Source of the DNA: Candidatus Limnocylindrales bacterium
Lineage (GTDB): Bacteria; Desulfobacterota; Binatia; UBA1149; CAITLU01
DNA length: 64,000 bases
Assembly: GCA_035571835.1 (NCBI GenBank)
Contig: DATNBU010000039.1
Span: forward strand, 1 to 64,000
Reading direction: 5' to 3'
Shown here: positions 17,154 to 25,211 of the stretch, piece after piece
Position numbering within the stretch: the first letter of the stretch is position 1
Layout of the letters: the number at the start of each line of letters is the position of its first letter
Translations under genes and position numbers: made by a program
The notes under the pieces: generated by a model
Told to the model about the DNA's origin: nothing
The model's input: only the letters and a program-made list of their open reading frames with translations
The model's database searches: none

Positions 17154-17233
17154 GTAGCAGCCGAACCCCGAGGTTGGCTACTTGTTCTGCGTTAAGGGTA
17201 GCCGGCTGCGCTCCCGGAGCGCACGTCGGCTAC
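17154..17233. repeat. Two consecutive hairpins upstream of the glycoside hydrolase
   Basis: The first hairpin is AGCC-g-AACC against GGTT-GGCT (17159-17179), embedded in GTAGC...TAC. The second is larger (17198-17233): GTAGCCG pairs with CGGCTAC, and TGCGCTC pairs with GAGCGCA around a 3-base loop, about 16 pairs with one bulge. No T-tract follows on either strand. They lie 10-90 bases before the hydrolase start on the minus strand and may be leader RNA structures or a small palindromic repeat element. Confidence 0.7.
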
Positions 17234-17378
17234 GGCGCCGATGCGGAGAATCTCGACGAAGTATTGGTGCTCGCCGTCGGGAACTCGGAGGTCCAGCAGG
17301 TCGGAGAAGCGAGGCGGAAGAGCTGGTGTGCCGATCGTGTCCTTGTTGCCACCGACACGTGAGTCCAGTGCACACGCT

Positions 17379-18014
17379 TTATGGCAAAGGGTGACATGGA
17401 CCCTGTGAACCGTCAGGACAGATCACCGTAGAATCCCACAGAACATTGTTGAGCAGAGCACCGTCGAACTTTGCACCCAGGAGGATCGCGTGATCGAAAG
17501 TCACCTGTCGAAGATCCGCATTGCGAAAATCCGCAGCCATGAGGTTTGACCGGCCGGTGAATTTCGCCCCGCGCAGATCGGCACCGCGAAAGTCTGCTCC
17601 GTTAAAATTCGCGCTTCCCCATGTCGAATTCTTTAGATCGGCGTTGCGGAGGATCGCGCCGTTAAAGTGAGCCAATTCAGTTCCCAACCCATGAAAATCG
17701 GCGCCAGTTAAATCGGCATTCGACAGGTCGATGTAGTCACTACGATCTGAATCCAGGATTTCGGAGAAATCGGTGCCGCGGAGATCGTACGTCATCTCAT
17801 TGGTGCAGGTCAGAATAACATCGGTCCCGACGGCTTTTTTTAAAACCGCCAAGGCATCACTCGCCTGTAATCCGTCGGGAGCGACTACGTCACCGCATTG
17901 ATGTTGTGCCGCTGCTATTGCGTTCGACGCAAGGACGATGGCGAAAGCAATTACGATGCGAAAAAGCGCTGCGGAAGCAGGCAGAGCGTGGGGGTTTAAG
18001 GTATGCCGTTTCAC
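17379..18014 (-). CDS. Exported pentapeptide-repeat protein with a half dockerin-like module
   Basis: A 211-residue exported protein. A signal peptide (about 1-36) leads to a Cys-bounded half of a dockerin-like module (C40 to C70), with the hallmark ASDALAVLKKAVG but a degenerate calcium loop. From about residue 86 to 190 come pentapeptide repeats of the A(D/N)Lxx kind, such as NADLTGADF, GADFRGADLRGAKF and ADFRNADLR, which fold as a right-handed quadrilateral helix. The gene looks less GC-rich than its neighbours by eye. It stands between the hydrolase group and the lpxK end of the envelope cluster. Function is unknown. Confidence 0.8.
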   Translation of the reverse strand: MKRHTLNPHALPASAALFRIVIAFAIVLASNAIAAAQHQCGDVVAPDGLQASDALAVLKKAVGTDVILTCTNEMTYDLRGTDFSEILDSDRSDYIDLSNADLTGADFHGLGTELAHFNGAILRNADLKNSTWGSANFNGADFRGADLRGAKFTGRSNLMAADFRNADLRQVTFDHAILLGAKFDGALLNNVLWDSTVICPDGSQGPCHPLP

Positions 18015-18055
18015 TGATTCACCCTTTATTCCGGAATTCGGGGACAGACACTGAT

Positions 18056-19141
18056 TTATTTTCTCGTGACCAGGCCGATGAGAGTGTTCTCGTCCTTTCT
18101 GCTTTCGAGTTCGAGCTCGACCCGCAGTGCGAGCATGCCAAGCCGCGGTCGCAGGTGCGTCAGCTTGACCAGATCCTTCTCGGTCGTGACGACTACGGCC
18201 CCTGGCGATGAAGCGACCGCGCGATCGATCTCGGCTCCGTCCGGCTCGTCGTAGCGGTGGTGATCGCGGCGCACGATTGCGGCGGTAACGCGGGCGCCGG
18301 CGCGCGAGAGATCATCGAGGAAGCGCTCGGGCCGCGCGATCCCGGCAACCGCAACGATCTCGCGACCGGAAAGCCACGACGGCGCATCGCCGGAAACATC
18401 GGCAACCGAAGAGACGAGCATCGACGGCCGCATCGCGGCACGAATGACACGTGTTGCACCGGTTGCCGAGGCTGCAGCGCGTGCATCCGGTGCAGCAAGC
18501 GCAATGGCCACCGCAGCGCGGCCGAGCGCCGACACCGGCTCGCGCAGCGGACCCGCCGGGAGCAGTCGCATCGAGGCGTCGGCGTCCGACGTCATCACGA
18601 TGTCGACGTCGCGCGCGAGCGCGCGGTGCTGGAAGCCGTCGTCGAGCACGAACACGTCCGGCGGCTCGCCGTTCTCGATCAGCTTCTTCCAGGCGGTCTG
18701 GCATGCGGCGAGGCGGTCGTGCCCGACCGCCACCGGGCAGCCGCTTCGAATCGCCAGCAGCACGGCCTCGTCGCCGGCGCGGTCGACGATCGTACTGGTC
18801 GATGCGTCGGTCGCGCGCAGCACAAACGCGTTCTCGCCGCCGCTGCCTCCGTAGCCGCGCGTGACGATGCACGGGCGCATGCCCTGCTCGCAAAGCCGCC
18901 GCGCGAGCCACAGCACGAACGGCGTCTTGCCCGCTCCTCCAACGCGAAGAGCTCCGACGCTGACGACCCGCGCCGGTGCACGGCCGGCCGGCAGGAGGCC
19001 GGACGCATAGAGCGCGTTGCGCACGGCAACGCCGGCGCCGAACAGCATCGATGCCGGCGCGAGAGCCGCACGAATGCCCCTCGCCGCCGGCCGGTCGCCG
19101 TACCAGACGTCTTCGATCGTTGGCGGCCGCAGCGAGGGCAT
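18056..19141 (-). CDS. lpxK: Tetraacyldisaccharide 4'-kinase
   Basis: A 361-residue inner-membrane-associated kinase that adds the 4'-phosphate to the lipid A precursor. The characteristic P-loop VGALRVGGAGKTP follows the N-terminal hydrophobic helix, and DVFVLDDGFQHR is the LpxK signature; VVTTEKDLVKL closes the C-terminal domain. ATG 19141 has AAGGAG upstream and overlaps the waaA stop by one base (TGATG), so the pair is translationally coupled. It is the last gene of the envelope cluster. Confidence 0.95.
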   Translation of the reverse strand: MPSLRPPTIEDVWYGDRPAARGIRAALAPASMLFGAGVAVRNALYASGLLPAGRAPARVVSVGALRVGGAGKTPFVLWLARRLCEQGMRPCIVTRGYGGSGGENAFVLRATDASTSTIVDRAGDEAVLLAIRSGCPVAVGHDRLAACQTAWKKLIENGEPPDVFVLDDGFQHRALARDVDIVMTSDADASMRLLPAGPLREPVSALGRAAVAIALAAPDARAAASATGATRVIRAAMRPSMLVSSVADVSGDAPSWLSGREIVAVAGIARPERFLDDLSRAGARVTAAIVRRDHHRYDEPDGAEIDRAVASSPGAVVVTTEKDLVKLTHLRPRLGMLALRVELELESRKDENTLIGLVTRK

Positions 19142-20481
19142 CAGCCGATGCTCCTTCGCTCGGTGCGCCCATCCGTGGACGGGAGCAGCGGAAGCAGCGC
19201 GTTCACGGTTCGTTCGAGAGCGCCGCGGCGGGCCTCGATCGCAGCTCGAGCAGCGCGTGAAGCCGCACGAAAATCTTCCGCCGTTCCGGCAACTTCGATC
19301 CAGAACGTCGAGAGCTCGTCGATGTCCTCCACAGTCCGGATCGCGGCGCTCGCCGCGAGCAGCTCGCGCTGGTCGGGCACGTTTTCGAGATGCGGTCCGC
19401 ACGCGATCGGGCAGCCCGCGACGACCGCTTCGAGAAGGTTGTGCCCGCCCGGTCCGGCGCTGAGGCTGCCGCCGACGAACGCAGCGACGGCGGACGCGTA
19501 CGCACGCTGCAGAAGTCCGAGGCGGTCGATCACGACGACATCCGCATCATCCGGCCACAGCGCGGCTTCTCTTTCCGGGAGCGCGCCGCCCACGGCCGAA
19601 ACCGAAAACCCCTTCGCACGCACGAGCTCCACAACCTGGCCGGCACGCTCGGGATGCCTCGGCGCAATCAGAAGCTTCGCGTGAGCCAGCTTCGCGCGAA
19701 CCAGCCGGAATGATTCGAGCGCGAGCTCCTCTTCCCCTTGGTGCGTCGACGCCGCGAGGAAGATCGGCGCCGCTGCGACGGTACGCAGCAGCGCCGGCGC
19801 CGCCTCGCGCCCGGACGGCACGGCGAGATCGAACTTGATGTTGCCGGTGACCTCGACGGCCCGGTCTGAAGCTCCGAGCGAGCGCCAGCGGCCAGCCGCT
19901 TCCGCATCGCGCGCGCAGACCTTCGCCGTGCGGGAAAGGAGCGGAGCGATCCAGGGCCGCAGCCGCCGGTATCGCGGCATCGAGCGGTCCGACAGGCGCG
20001 CGTTGACGAACGCGACCGGCACGCCCCTGTCGCCGAGAAGCCGGAGCATCTCGGGCCAGATCTCGGTCTCGACCGCAACGAACAACGACGGCGCGATCGG
20101 CGCCAGAATCCTGTTGATGAACGGGGCGAAGTCGATCGGAAAGTAACGCGATTCGAACACCTGCTCGTGCATCACACGAGCATGTCCGCTGGTGGTCGTC
20201 GAGGTAATCACGACGCGCGCATCCGCGGACTTTTCGGCCAGTCTGCGGGCGATTGCCACGGCGATGTCGGCCTCCCCGACCGATGCGCCGTGGATCCAGA
20301 CCCACGGACTACTCGCCATCGGATGGCCGTCCCAGAGACCGCAACGCTCGCGAAGACGGTGGCGTTCCTCCTCATGCGCAACCATCGACCGCGCCAGCGT
20401 GGCAGCAGCGACAGCGACGCCGGCCGCCGAATAGATCGCGCGCATCGAGGTTGCAGCGAGGCTTTGCGCGGCCCCGCTCAC
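19141..20481 (-). CDS. waaA: 3-deoxy-D-manno-octulosonic acid (Kdo) transferase
   Basis: A 446-residue GT-B glycosyltransferase that attaches Kdo to lipid IVA. The N-terminal acceptor region carries GASVGEAD with the catalytic Glu, ETEIWPEMLR follows, and the donor domain has FVGGSL...GGHNLLE, all standard WaaA motifs. The chosen start is GTG 20481: it overlaps the previous stop as GTGA and has GGAGGAG (20490-20484) 2-3 bases before it. ATG 20445 (MRAIYSAAG) is an alternative nearer to the usual N-terminus. It lies between the DUF374 acyltransferase and lpxK, typical of lipid A clusters. Confidence 0.94.
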   Translation of the reverse strand: MSGAAQSLAATSMRAIYSAAGVAVAAATLARSMVAHEEERHRLRERCGLWDGHPMASSPWVWIHGASVGEADIAVAIARRLAEKSADARVVITSTTTSGHARVMHEQVFESRYFPIDFAPFINRILAPIAPSLFVAVETEIWPEMLRLLGDRGVPVAFVNARLSDRSMPRYRRLRPWIAPLLSRTAKVCARDAEAAGRWRSLGASDRAVEVTGNIKFDLAVPSGREAAPALLRTVAAAPIFLAASTHQGEEELALESFRLVRAKLAHAKLLIAPRHPERAGQVVELVRAKGFSVSAVGGALPEREAALWPDDADVVVIDRLGLLQRAYASAVAAFVGGSLSAGPGGHNLLEAVVAGCPIACGPHLENVPDQRELLAASAAIRTVEDIDELSTFWIEVAGTAEDFRAASRAARAAIEARRGALERTVNALLPLLPSTDGRTERRSIG

Positions 20482-21173
20482 GTCTCCTCCGGACTTGCCC
20501 GACCGGCCAGCCGGTCCGCCTCCAAGGTCGCAAGTCGCAGCCGACGCTCGAGCTCGAGCCGCAGGTCCTCTCGCGATACCGGCCCGCGCGATTCCGCGCG
20601 CAGCGGCTCGCCGACGACGAGCACCACCTTCGCGAACGGATACGGGATCATCAGCCGGTCCCACGTCGGCAGGCGCCATCCTTTCGTGCAGCTCACGGCC
20701 ATCGGAAAGAGCGGCGCGCCGGTCGCGAGCAGAAGCTCGGCGGCTCCGCCCTTGGCGATGCCGGCCGGTCCTTTCGGTCCGTCGGGGATCAGCGCGAGAT
20801 CGCGGCCGCGCCGGCTCGCACGAACCAGCCCGAGAAGGCCGGAGACCGCGCCGCGCGTCGACGATCCGCGCGTCGATTCGACGCCGAAGCGCGCGATCAC
20901 GCGCGAGACGATCTCGCCGTCACGGTGCGTGCTGTTCATGATGCTCGCGCCGCGTCCGCGATAGACGAACGGAAGCATGATCGCGCGGCCGTGCCAGAAC
21001 GCCATCAGCACCGGCTCGCCGGCCTGCCAGCAGCGTTCGATTTCTTCGGCTCCGTGGCGCGTCCAGCGCACGGTGCGTCCGAGCAGCGCGAGCACCGACC
21101 AGATCAGGAACGTCGCGGCTGATACTTCGAAGCGCGCGAACGCGTCGTAGCGTCGCAGCGCGCGCACGCTCAA
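20478..21173 (-). CDS. DUF374 lysophospholipid-type acyltransferase (LpxJ-like)
   Basis: A 231-residue membrane-anchored acyltransferase of the DUF374 family. The HX4D-type acyltransferase region appears as NSTHRDGE, with LIPDGPKGP downstream as the second conserved block; a hydrophobic segment (about 18-33) anchors it. In Helicobacter and Campylobacter a DUF374 enzyme, LpxJ, adds a secondary acyl chain to lipid A, replacing LpxL/LpxM. The position between msbA and waaA makes that role likely here, though it is inferred from context. Start overlaps the msbA stop by 4 bases. Confidence 0.85.
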   Translation of the reverse strand: MSVRALRRYDAFARFEVSAATFLIWSVLALLGRTVRWTRHGAEEIERCWQAGEPVLMAFWHGRAIMLPFVYRGRGASIMNSTHRDGEIVSRVIARFGVESTRGSSTRGAVSGLLGLVRASRRGRDLALIPDGPKGPAGIAKGGAAELLLATGAPLFPMAVSCTKGWRLPTWDRLMIPYPFAKVVLVVGEPLRAESRGPVSREDLRLELERRLRLATLEADRLAGRASPEET

Positions 21174-22963
21174 CGGTCGGCCTCGCGGTCGAGCTCGAGC
21201 TCGTGCAGCCGCCGGTAGAGCGCGCCGCCTTCAATCAGCTCGTCGTGAGTTCCAGACTCCACGATGCGGCCGTCCTCGACGACGAGGATGCGGTCGGCGC
21301 GGCGGATCGTCGCCATGCGGTGCGCGATCACGAGCGTGGTGCGGCCGGTCATCAGCCGCTCGATCGCGGCCTGCACCGCGCGCTCGGACTCCGAATCGAG
21401 CGCGCTCGTCGCTTCGTCGAGGATCAGGATCGGCGCGTCCTTCAGAAGCGCGCGGGCGATCGCGATGCGCTGGCGCTGGCCGCCGGAAAGCTGCACGCCG
21501 AGCTCGCCGACGACGGTGTCGTAGCCGTCGGCCAGCTTCACGATGAACTCGTGCGCGAACGCCGCTTCGGCCGCGGCGACGACGACGGCGTCGTCGGATA
21601 CGCGGTCCGCGCGTCCGTAGGCGATGTTCGCGCGCACCGTGTCGTTGAACAGGAACGTCGTCTGGGTGACGACCGCGATCAGCGAGCGCAGCGCATCGAG
21701 CTTGAGGTCGCGCACGTCGGTGCCGTCGATGGTGATGCGTCCCGCGCTCGCGTCGTAGAACCGCGGGATGAGGTCGGCGATCGTCGTCTTGCCACCGCCG
21801 CTCGGCCCGACCAGCGCGACGACCTCGCCGGCGCGAACCTCGAGCTCGAGGTCGTGCAGCACCTCGATCTCGTTGTACGAGAAACTCACCTTCTCGAAAC
21901 GGATCGCCGTGCGCAGGCCGTCGATCGCGATCCCGGTTTGCGCACACGCATCCGCCGAAGACGCAGTTCGCGAGGACGCGTCTGCTGGCGAAACGGTCTC
22001 TTCGGGATGATCGAGCAGCGCGAACACGCGATCGGCCGCGCCGAGGCCCGCCTGCACAAGGTTGTTGGTGCGCGCGAGCTTCTTGAACGGGTCGTAGATC
22101 AGCACGAGCGTCGTCATGAAGGCGAGGAAGCCGCCGGCCGTGCGGCCTCCGGCGAACACCGAGCGTCCGCCGTACCAGAGCACGGCGGCGATGCCGACGG
22201 CGGCAAGCACTTCGGTCATCGGCGCGGTAAAAGCCCCGATCCTTGCGGCGCGCAGATGCAGGCGGCGCAGGCGGCGGTTCTCGCCTTCGAAACGGCCTCG
22301 TTCGTACTCCTGCATTCCGAACGCCTTGACGACGCGCGCGCCCTGCACGGTCTCCAGCAGCAGCGCGGACAGGCCGCCGAGCGTGTCGAGCCCGCGCCGC
22401 GACAGCGAACGCATCTTTCGCGACAAGGCCTGCAGCGGCAGCACGATCAATGGCAGCACGAAGAACGCGATCACCGACAGCACCGGATCGAGGTGGAACG
22501 CGACGGCCACGAGCACGACCATCGTCGTCACGTCGCGCAGCACCGATGCGGCGCCTTCAGTGAGCGCCTGCCGCACCAGCTGCACGTCGGTCGTCATCCC
22601 CGAGACGATGGTTGCCGACGAGGTCCGGTCGAAGAACGAGACCGGAAGCCGCTGGACCTTCTGGTGAAGGCGCGCGCGCAGGTCGTAGACGATGCTCTCG
22701 CCGACCCATTCGTTGAGGTACGCCTGGCCGAAATTGACGCCCGCGCGCGCCACGAACACGACGACGATGAGGACCGGCAGCACCGTCAACATGCGCTCGT
22801 TGCGATTCTGGAAGACGTCGTCGACGAGGCTGCGCACGAGCCACGGCACGGCGCCGGACATCGCGCTGTACGCGATCATGCAGACGAGCGCGCCGGCAAA
22901 CTGCGGCCAGACGTATGGCCGCAGGAACCCGGCGAGCCGGCCGATGACCTGGCGCGGTTTCAG
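21170..22963 (-). CDS. msbA: Lipid A flippase, ABC transporter MsbA type
   Basis: A 597-residue ABC half-transporter that flips lipid A-core across the inner membrane: an N-terminal six-span domain and a C-terminal ATPase with GPSGGGKTT, LSGGQRQR, ILILDEATS and VIAHR. The N-terminal segment before the first span (RLAGFLRPYVWPQFAG) is conserved in the family, yet no ATG, GTG or TTG lies between the lpxB stop and Met22879, which falls inside span 1. A CTG at 22963 overlaps the lpxB TGA as CTGA, with GGAG eight bases upstream, so CTG initiation is the best reading. An Ala/Ser-rich insert precedes the ATPase. Confidence 0.92.
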   Translation of the reverse strand: MKPRQVIGRLAGFLRPYVWPQFAGALVCMIAYSAMSGAVPWLVRSLVDDVFQNRNERMLTVLPVLIVVVFVARAGVNFGQAYLNEWVGESIVYDLRARLHQKVQRLPVSFFDRTSSATIVSGMTTDVQLVRQALTEGAASVLRDVTTMVVLVAVAFHLDPVLSVIAFFVLPLIVLPLQALSRKMRSLSRRGLDTLGGLSALLLETVQGARVVKAFGMQEYERGRFEGENRRLRRLHLRAARIGAFTAPMTEVLAAVGIAAVLWYGGRSVFAGGRTAGGFLAFMTTLVLIYDPFKKLARTNNLVQAGLGAADRVFALLDHPEETVSPADASSRTASSADACAQTGIAIDGLRTAIRFEKVSFSYNEIEVLHDLELEVRAGEVVALVGPSGGGKTTIADLIPRFYDASAGRITIDGTDVRDLKLDALRSLIAVVTQTTFLFNDTVRANIAYGRADRVSDDAVVVAAAEAAFAHEFIVKLADGYDTVVGELGVQLSGGQRQRIAIARALLKDAPILILDEATSALDSESERAVQAAIERLMTGRTTLVIAHRMATIRRADRILVVEDGRIVESGTHDELIEGGALYRRLHELELDREADR

Positions 22964-24102
22964 GCGAGAAGCTCCATTGCGAGCGCCGCCGCACGATCGG
23001 CCGATCCGGGCCGCGTCAGCAGGCGGCAGATCTCGGCGAAGTCGCGCGTCATGCGCTCGCGAAGCGGCGCGTCCTCGAGGATGCGGCGTCCTTCGGCGGC
23101 GAGTCGCGACGGAGTTGCGTCGTCCTGCACGAGCTCGCAGACCACCTCGCGGTCGAGCAGCAGATTGGGCATCGCGATGAACGGAACCTTCACGAGCCGG
23201 CGTGCGATTGCGTAGCTCAGGCGTGACATGCGGTAGGCCACCACCATCGGACAACCGGCGAGCGCGCTCTCGAGCGTCGCCGTTCCCGACGTGACGAACG
23301 ACGCGTCGGCGGCTGCGAGAAGATTGTAGGCTTCGCCCCGCCGGCGTGCGACTGCCCGGTAGCCTTTGGCATGTCGCGTGATCACGTCTCCGACGAACCC
23401 CTCGGGAAGCTGTGGTGCCTCGGCAACGACGGCCATCACGCGCGGTCCGAGCTCGCCGGCCGCCTCGAGCATGATCGGAAGCATCTCCTCGACCTCGCGC
23501 CGCCGGCTTCCCGGCAGCAGCGCAACCAGCTGCTGGTCCTCTGCGACGTGGAGATCGGTTCGCACGTCGGCGCGCGAACGCGATGCCGCAAGATTTTCGG
23601 CGAGCGGATGTCCGACGAAATGCGCGTCGACGCCGCGCCCGCGGTAAAGCTCGGCTTCGAACGGAAACAGCACGACCATGCGCGTGACCGTGCTCGCGAT
23701 CGTCTCGATGCGCCGGCGTCGCCATGCCCAGACCTGCGGGCTCACGTAGTAGAACACCGGCACGCCGGATTTCTTCGCGACGCGGCACAGCGGAAGGTTG
23801 AAGTCCGGGAAGTCGATCGGCACGAACAGGTCGGGCTTGAACTCGCGAAGCTCGCGGCGGAGTTGCCGCTGCGTGCCGAGCACGCGGCCGATCTCGCGGC
23901 CGAGCTCGGAAAATCCCATCACCGAAAGCTCGGCGGTATCGACGATCGTATCGACGCCCGCTTCGCGCATCGCGCTGCCGCCGACGCCGTAGAGCCGGAC
24001 CGACGGATCGATGCGCCGCATGGCCGCCGCAAGGTACGCGCCGAGCGTGTCGCCGGACGCCTCGCCGGCGACCATCAGGATCTTCCGGCTCTTGCTGATC
24101 AA
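22960..24102 (-). CDS. lpxB: Lipid-A-disaccharide synthase
   Basis: A 380-residue GT-B glycosyltransferase joining UDP-diacylglucosamine and lipid X. It opens with ILMVAGEASGD, then carries YGVGGSAM, IDFPDFNLPL and YYVSPQVWAWR, all diagnostic of LpxB; LPGSRRREVE lies in the donor half. The start is TTG 24102: it overlaps the upstream stop as TTGA, has AGGAAG just before it, and gives almost exactly the E. coli length. The next start (msbA) overlaps its stop by 4 bases. Confidence 0.95.
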   Translation of the reverse strand: MISKSRKILMVAGEASGDTLGAYLAAAMRRIDPSVRLYGVGGSAMREAGVDTIVDTAELSVMGFSELGREIGRVLGTQRQLRRELREFKPDLFVPIDFPDFNLPLCRVAKKSGVPVFYYVSPQVWAWRRRRIETIASTVTRMVVLFPFEAELYRGRGVDAHFVGHPLAENLAASRSRADVRTDLHVAEDQQLVALLPGSRRREVEEMLPIMLEAAGELGPRVMAVVAEAPQLPEGFVGDVITRHAKGYRAVARRRGEAYNLLAAADASFVTSGTATLESALAGCPMVVAYRMSRLSYAIARRLVKVPFIAMPNLLLDREVVCELVQDDATPSRLAAEGRRILEDAPLRERMTRDFAEICRLLTRPGSADRAAALAMELLA

Positions 24103-25211
24103 TTGCTTCCTGGGCTTCGTGGGCGTTCTGGGCGGCCCGCCGGTGCGCCCGATGCGCGTGCAGTGCCGCCGGCTTCGAGCTCGTTCTTCGCTGCTTCGCT
24201 GGCGACGGCGACGCGCACCCGTTCGGCAAGCTCGACCGCAACCAGCGCCTCGCGTCCGGTGATGCCGATCTCGCGCGCTCGCGCGGCCTCGAGGCCTGTG
24301 CCCGCCCGTTCCACTTGGCCGCGCGCTCTGGCGTCGCGGTGAGAGGCTACGGCGCGCACGAACGCGGCAATCTCTTCGCGCAGCGGATCGGCATCGTCGG
24401 CGAACGTGCGCTCCTCGACTTCGATCGCGTCCATCGGCGACGAAAGGTCGATCGGGCCTGCGCCGGCCCTGCGCCGCACGATGCGAAGGCTGCGCGCGTC
24501 GAAATCGACGGCAACGTACGCGTCCTCCTGGAAGATTCGCAGGCGCCGCTCGCGCTTGAGCGAGACGCGGCTCGCCGTCACGTTGGCGATGCATCCGCCG
24601 TCGAAGCGAAGGCGCGCGTTGGCGATGTCGGCGTGATCCGACAGCACCGGCACGCCGATCGCCTCGATGCCGAGCGCCTCGCGCCCGACGACGAACGCGA
24701 TCAGGTCGAGGTCGTGGATCATCACGTCGAAGACCACGTCGGTGTCCGCGCCGCGGCCGGCGAACGGCGACAGGCGATGACACTCGATGAAGCGCGGATG
24801 GCCGACGATCGACGGCAGATCGGCAAACGCCGGATTGAAGCGTTCCAGATGGCCGACGAACAGCAGCACGCCTTTCTCGTCAGCCGTGCGGACGAGCTCG
24901 CTGGCATCCGCCAGCGATGCCGCGAGCGGTTTTTCGACGAGCACCGAAACGCCGCGCGCGATCGCGGCCGACGCCACTTCGCGATGCGTTGCGGTCGGAG
25001 TCGCGACGCTGACGCAGTCCGCTTCGCCAAGCAGCGCCGCAAGGCTCTCGAAGCTGCGGCAGCCGTGAGTAGCGGCCACATCGCGGGCACGCGCCGGGTC
25101 GATGTCGTAGACGCCGGCGAGCTCGGCGCCGTCAGTCGCCGCATATTTGGCGGCGTGCAGCGCGCCGAGGTGACCGACTCCGACGACCGCTGCACGCACC
25201 CGCTCAGTCAT
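24099..25211 (-). CDS. Gfo/Idh/MocA family NAD(P)-dependent oxidoreductase in the lipid A operon
   Basis: A 370-residue two-domain oxidoreductase. The N-terminal Rossmann domain has VVGVGHLGALHA, the catalytic EKPLA block follows, and the C-terminal domain contains DVMIHDLDL, the family's active-site His/Asp motif. It sits between lpxI and lpxB, overlapping both, so it belongs to the lipid A operon. One known Gfo/Idh enzyme of lipid A synthesis is GnnA, which oxidises UDP-GlcNAc at C3 before GnnB transamination; no gnnB-like aminotransferase is visible here. It may be a GnnA relative or act on another nucleotide sugar. The last 25 residues are Pro/Gly-rich and probably disordered. Confidence 0.87.
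   Translation of the reverse strand: MTERVRAAVVGVGHLGALHAAKYAATDGAELAGVYDIDPARARDVAATHGCRSFESLAALLGEADCVSVATPTATHREVASAAIARGVSVLVEKPLAASLADASELVRTADEKGVLLFVGHLERFNPAFADLPSIVGHPRFIECHRLSPFAGRGADTDVVFDVMIHDLDLIAFVVGREALGIEAIGVPVLSDHADIANARLRFDGGCIANVTASRVSLKRERRLRIFQEDAYVAVDFDARSLRIVRRRAGAGPIDLSSPMDAIEVEERTFADDADPLREEIAAFVRAVASHRDARARGQVERAGTGLEAARAREIGITGREALVAVELAERVRVAVASEAAKNELEAGGTARASGAPAGRPERPRSPGSN

Noticed and set aside
14718-17195. 825-codon plus-strand open frame opposite the glycoside hydrolase
   Set aside because: It is a stop-poor shadow of a high-GC gene. It is Arg-rich and low in hydrophobic patterning, with no motifs, while the minus strand encodes a coherent enzyme with both catalytic residues.
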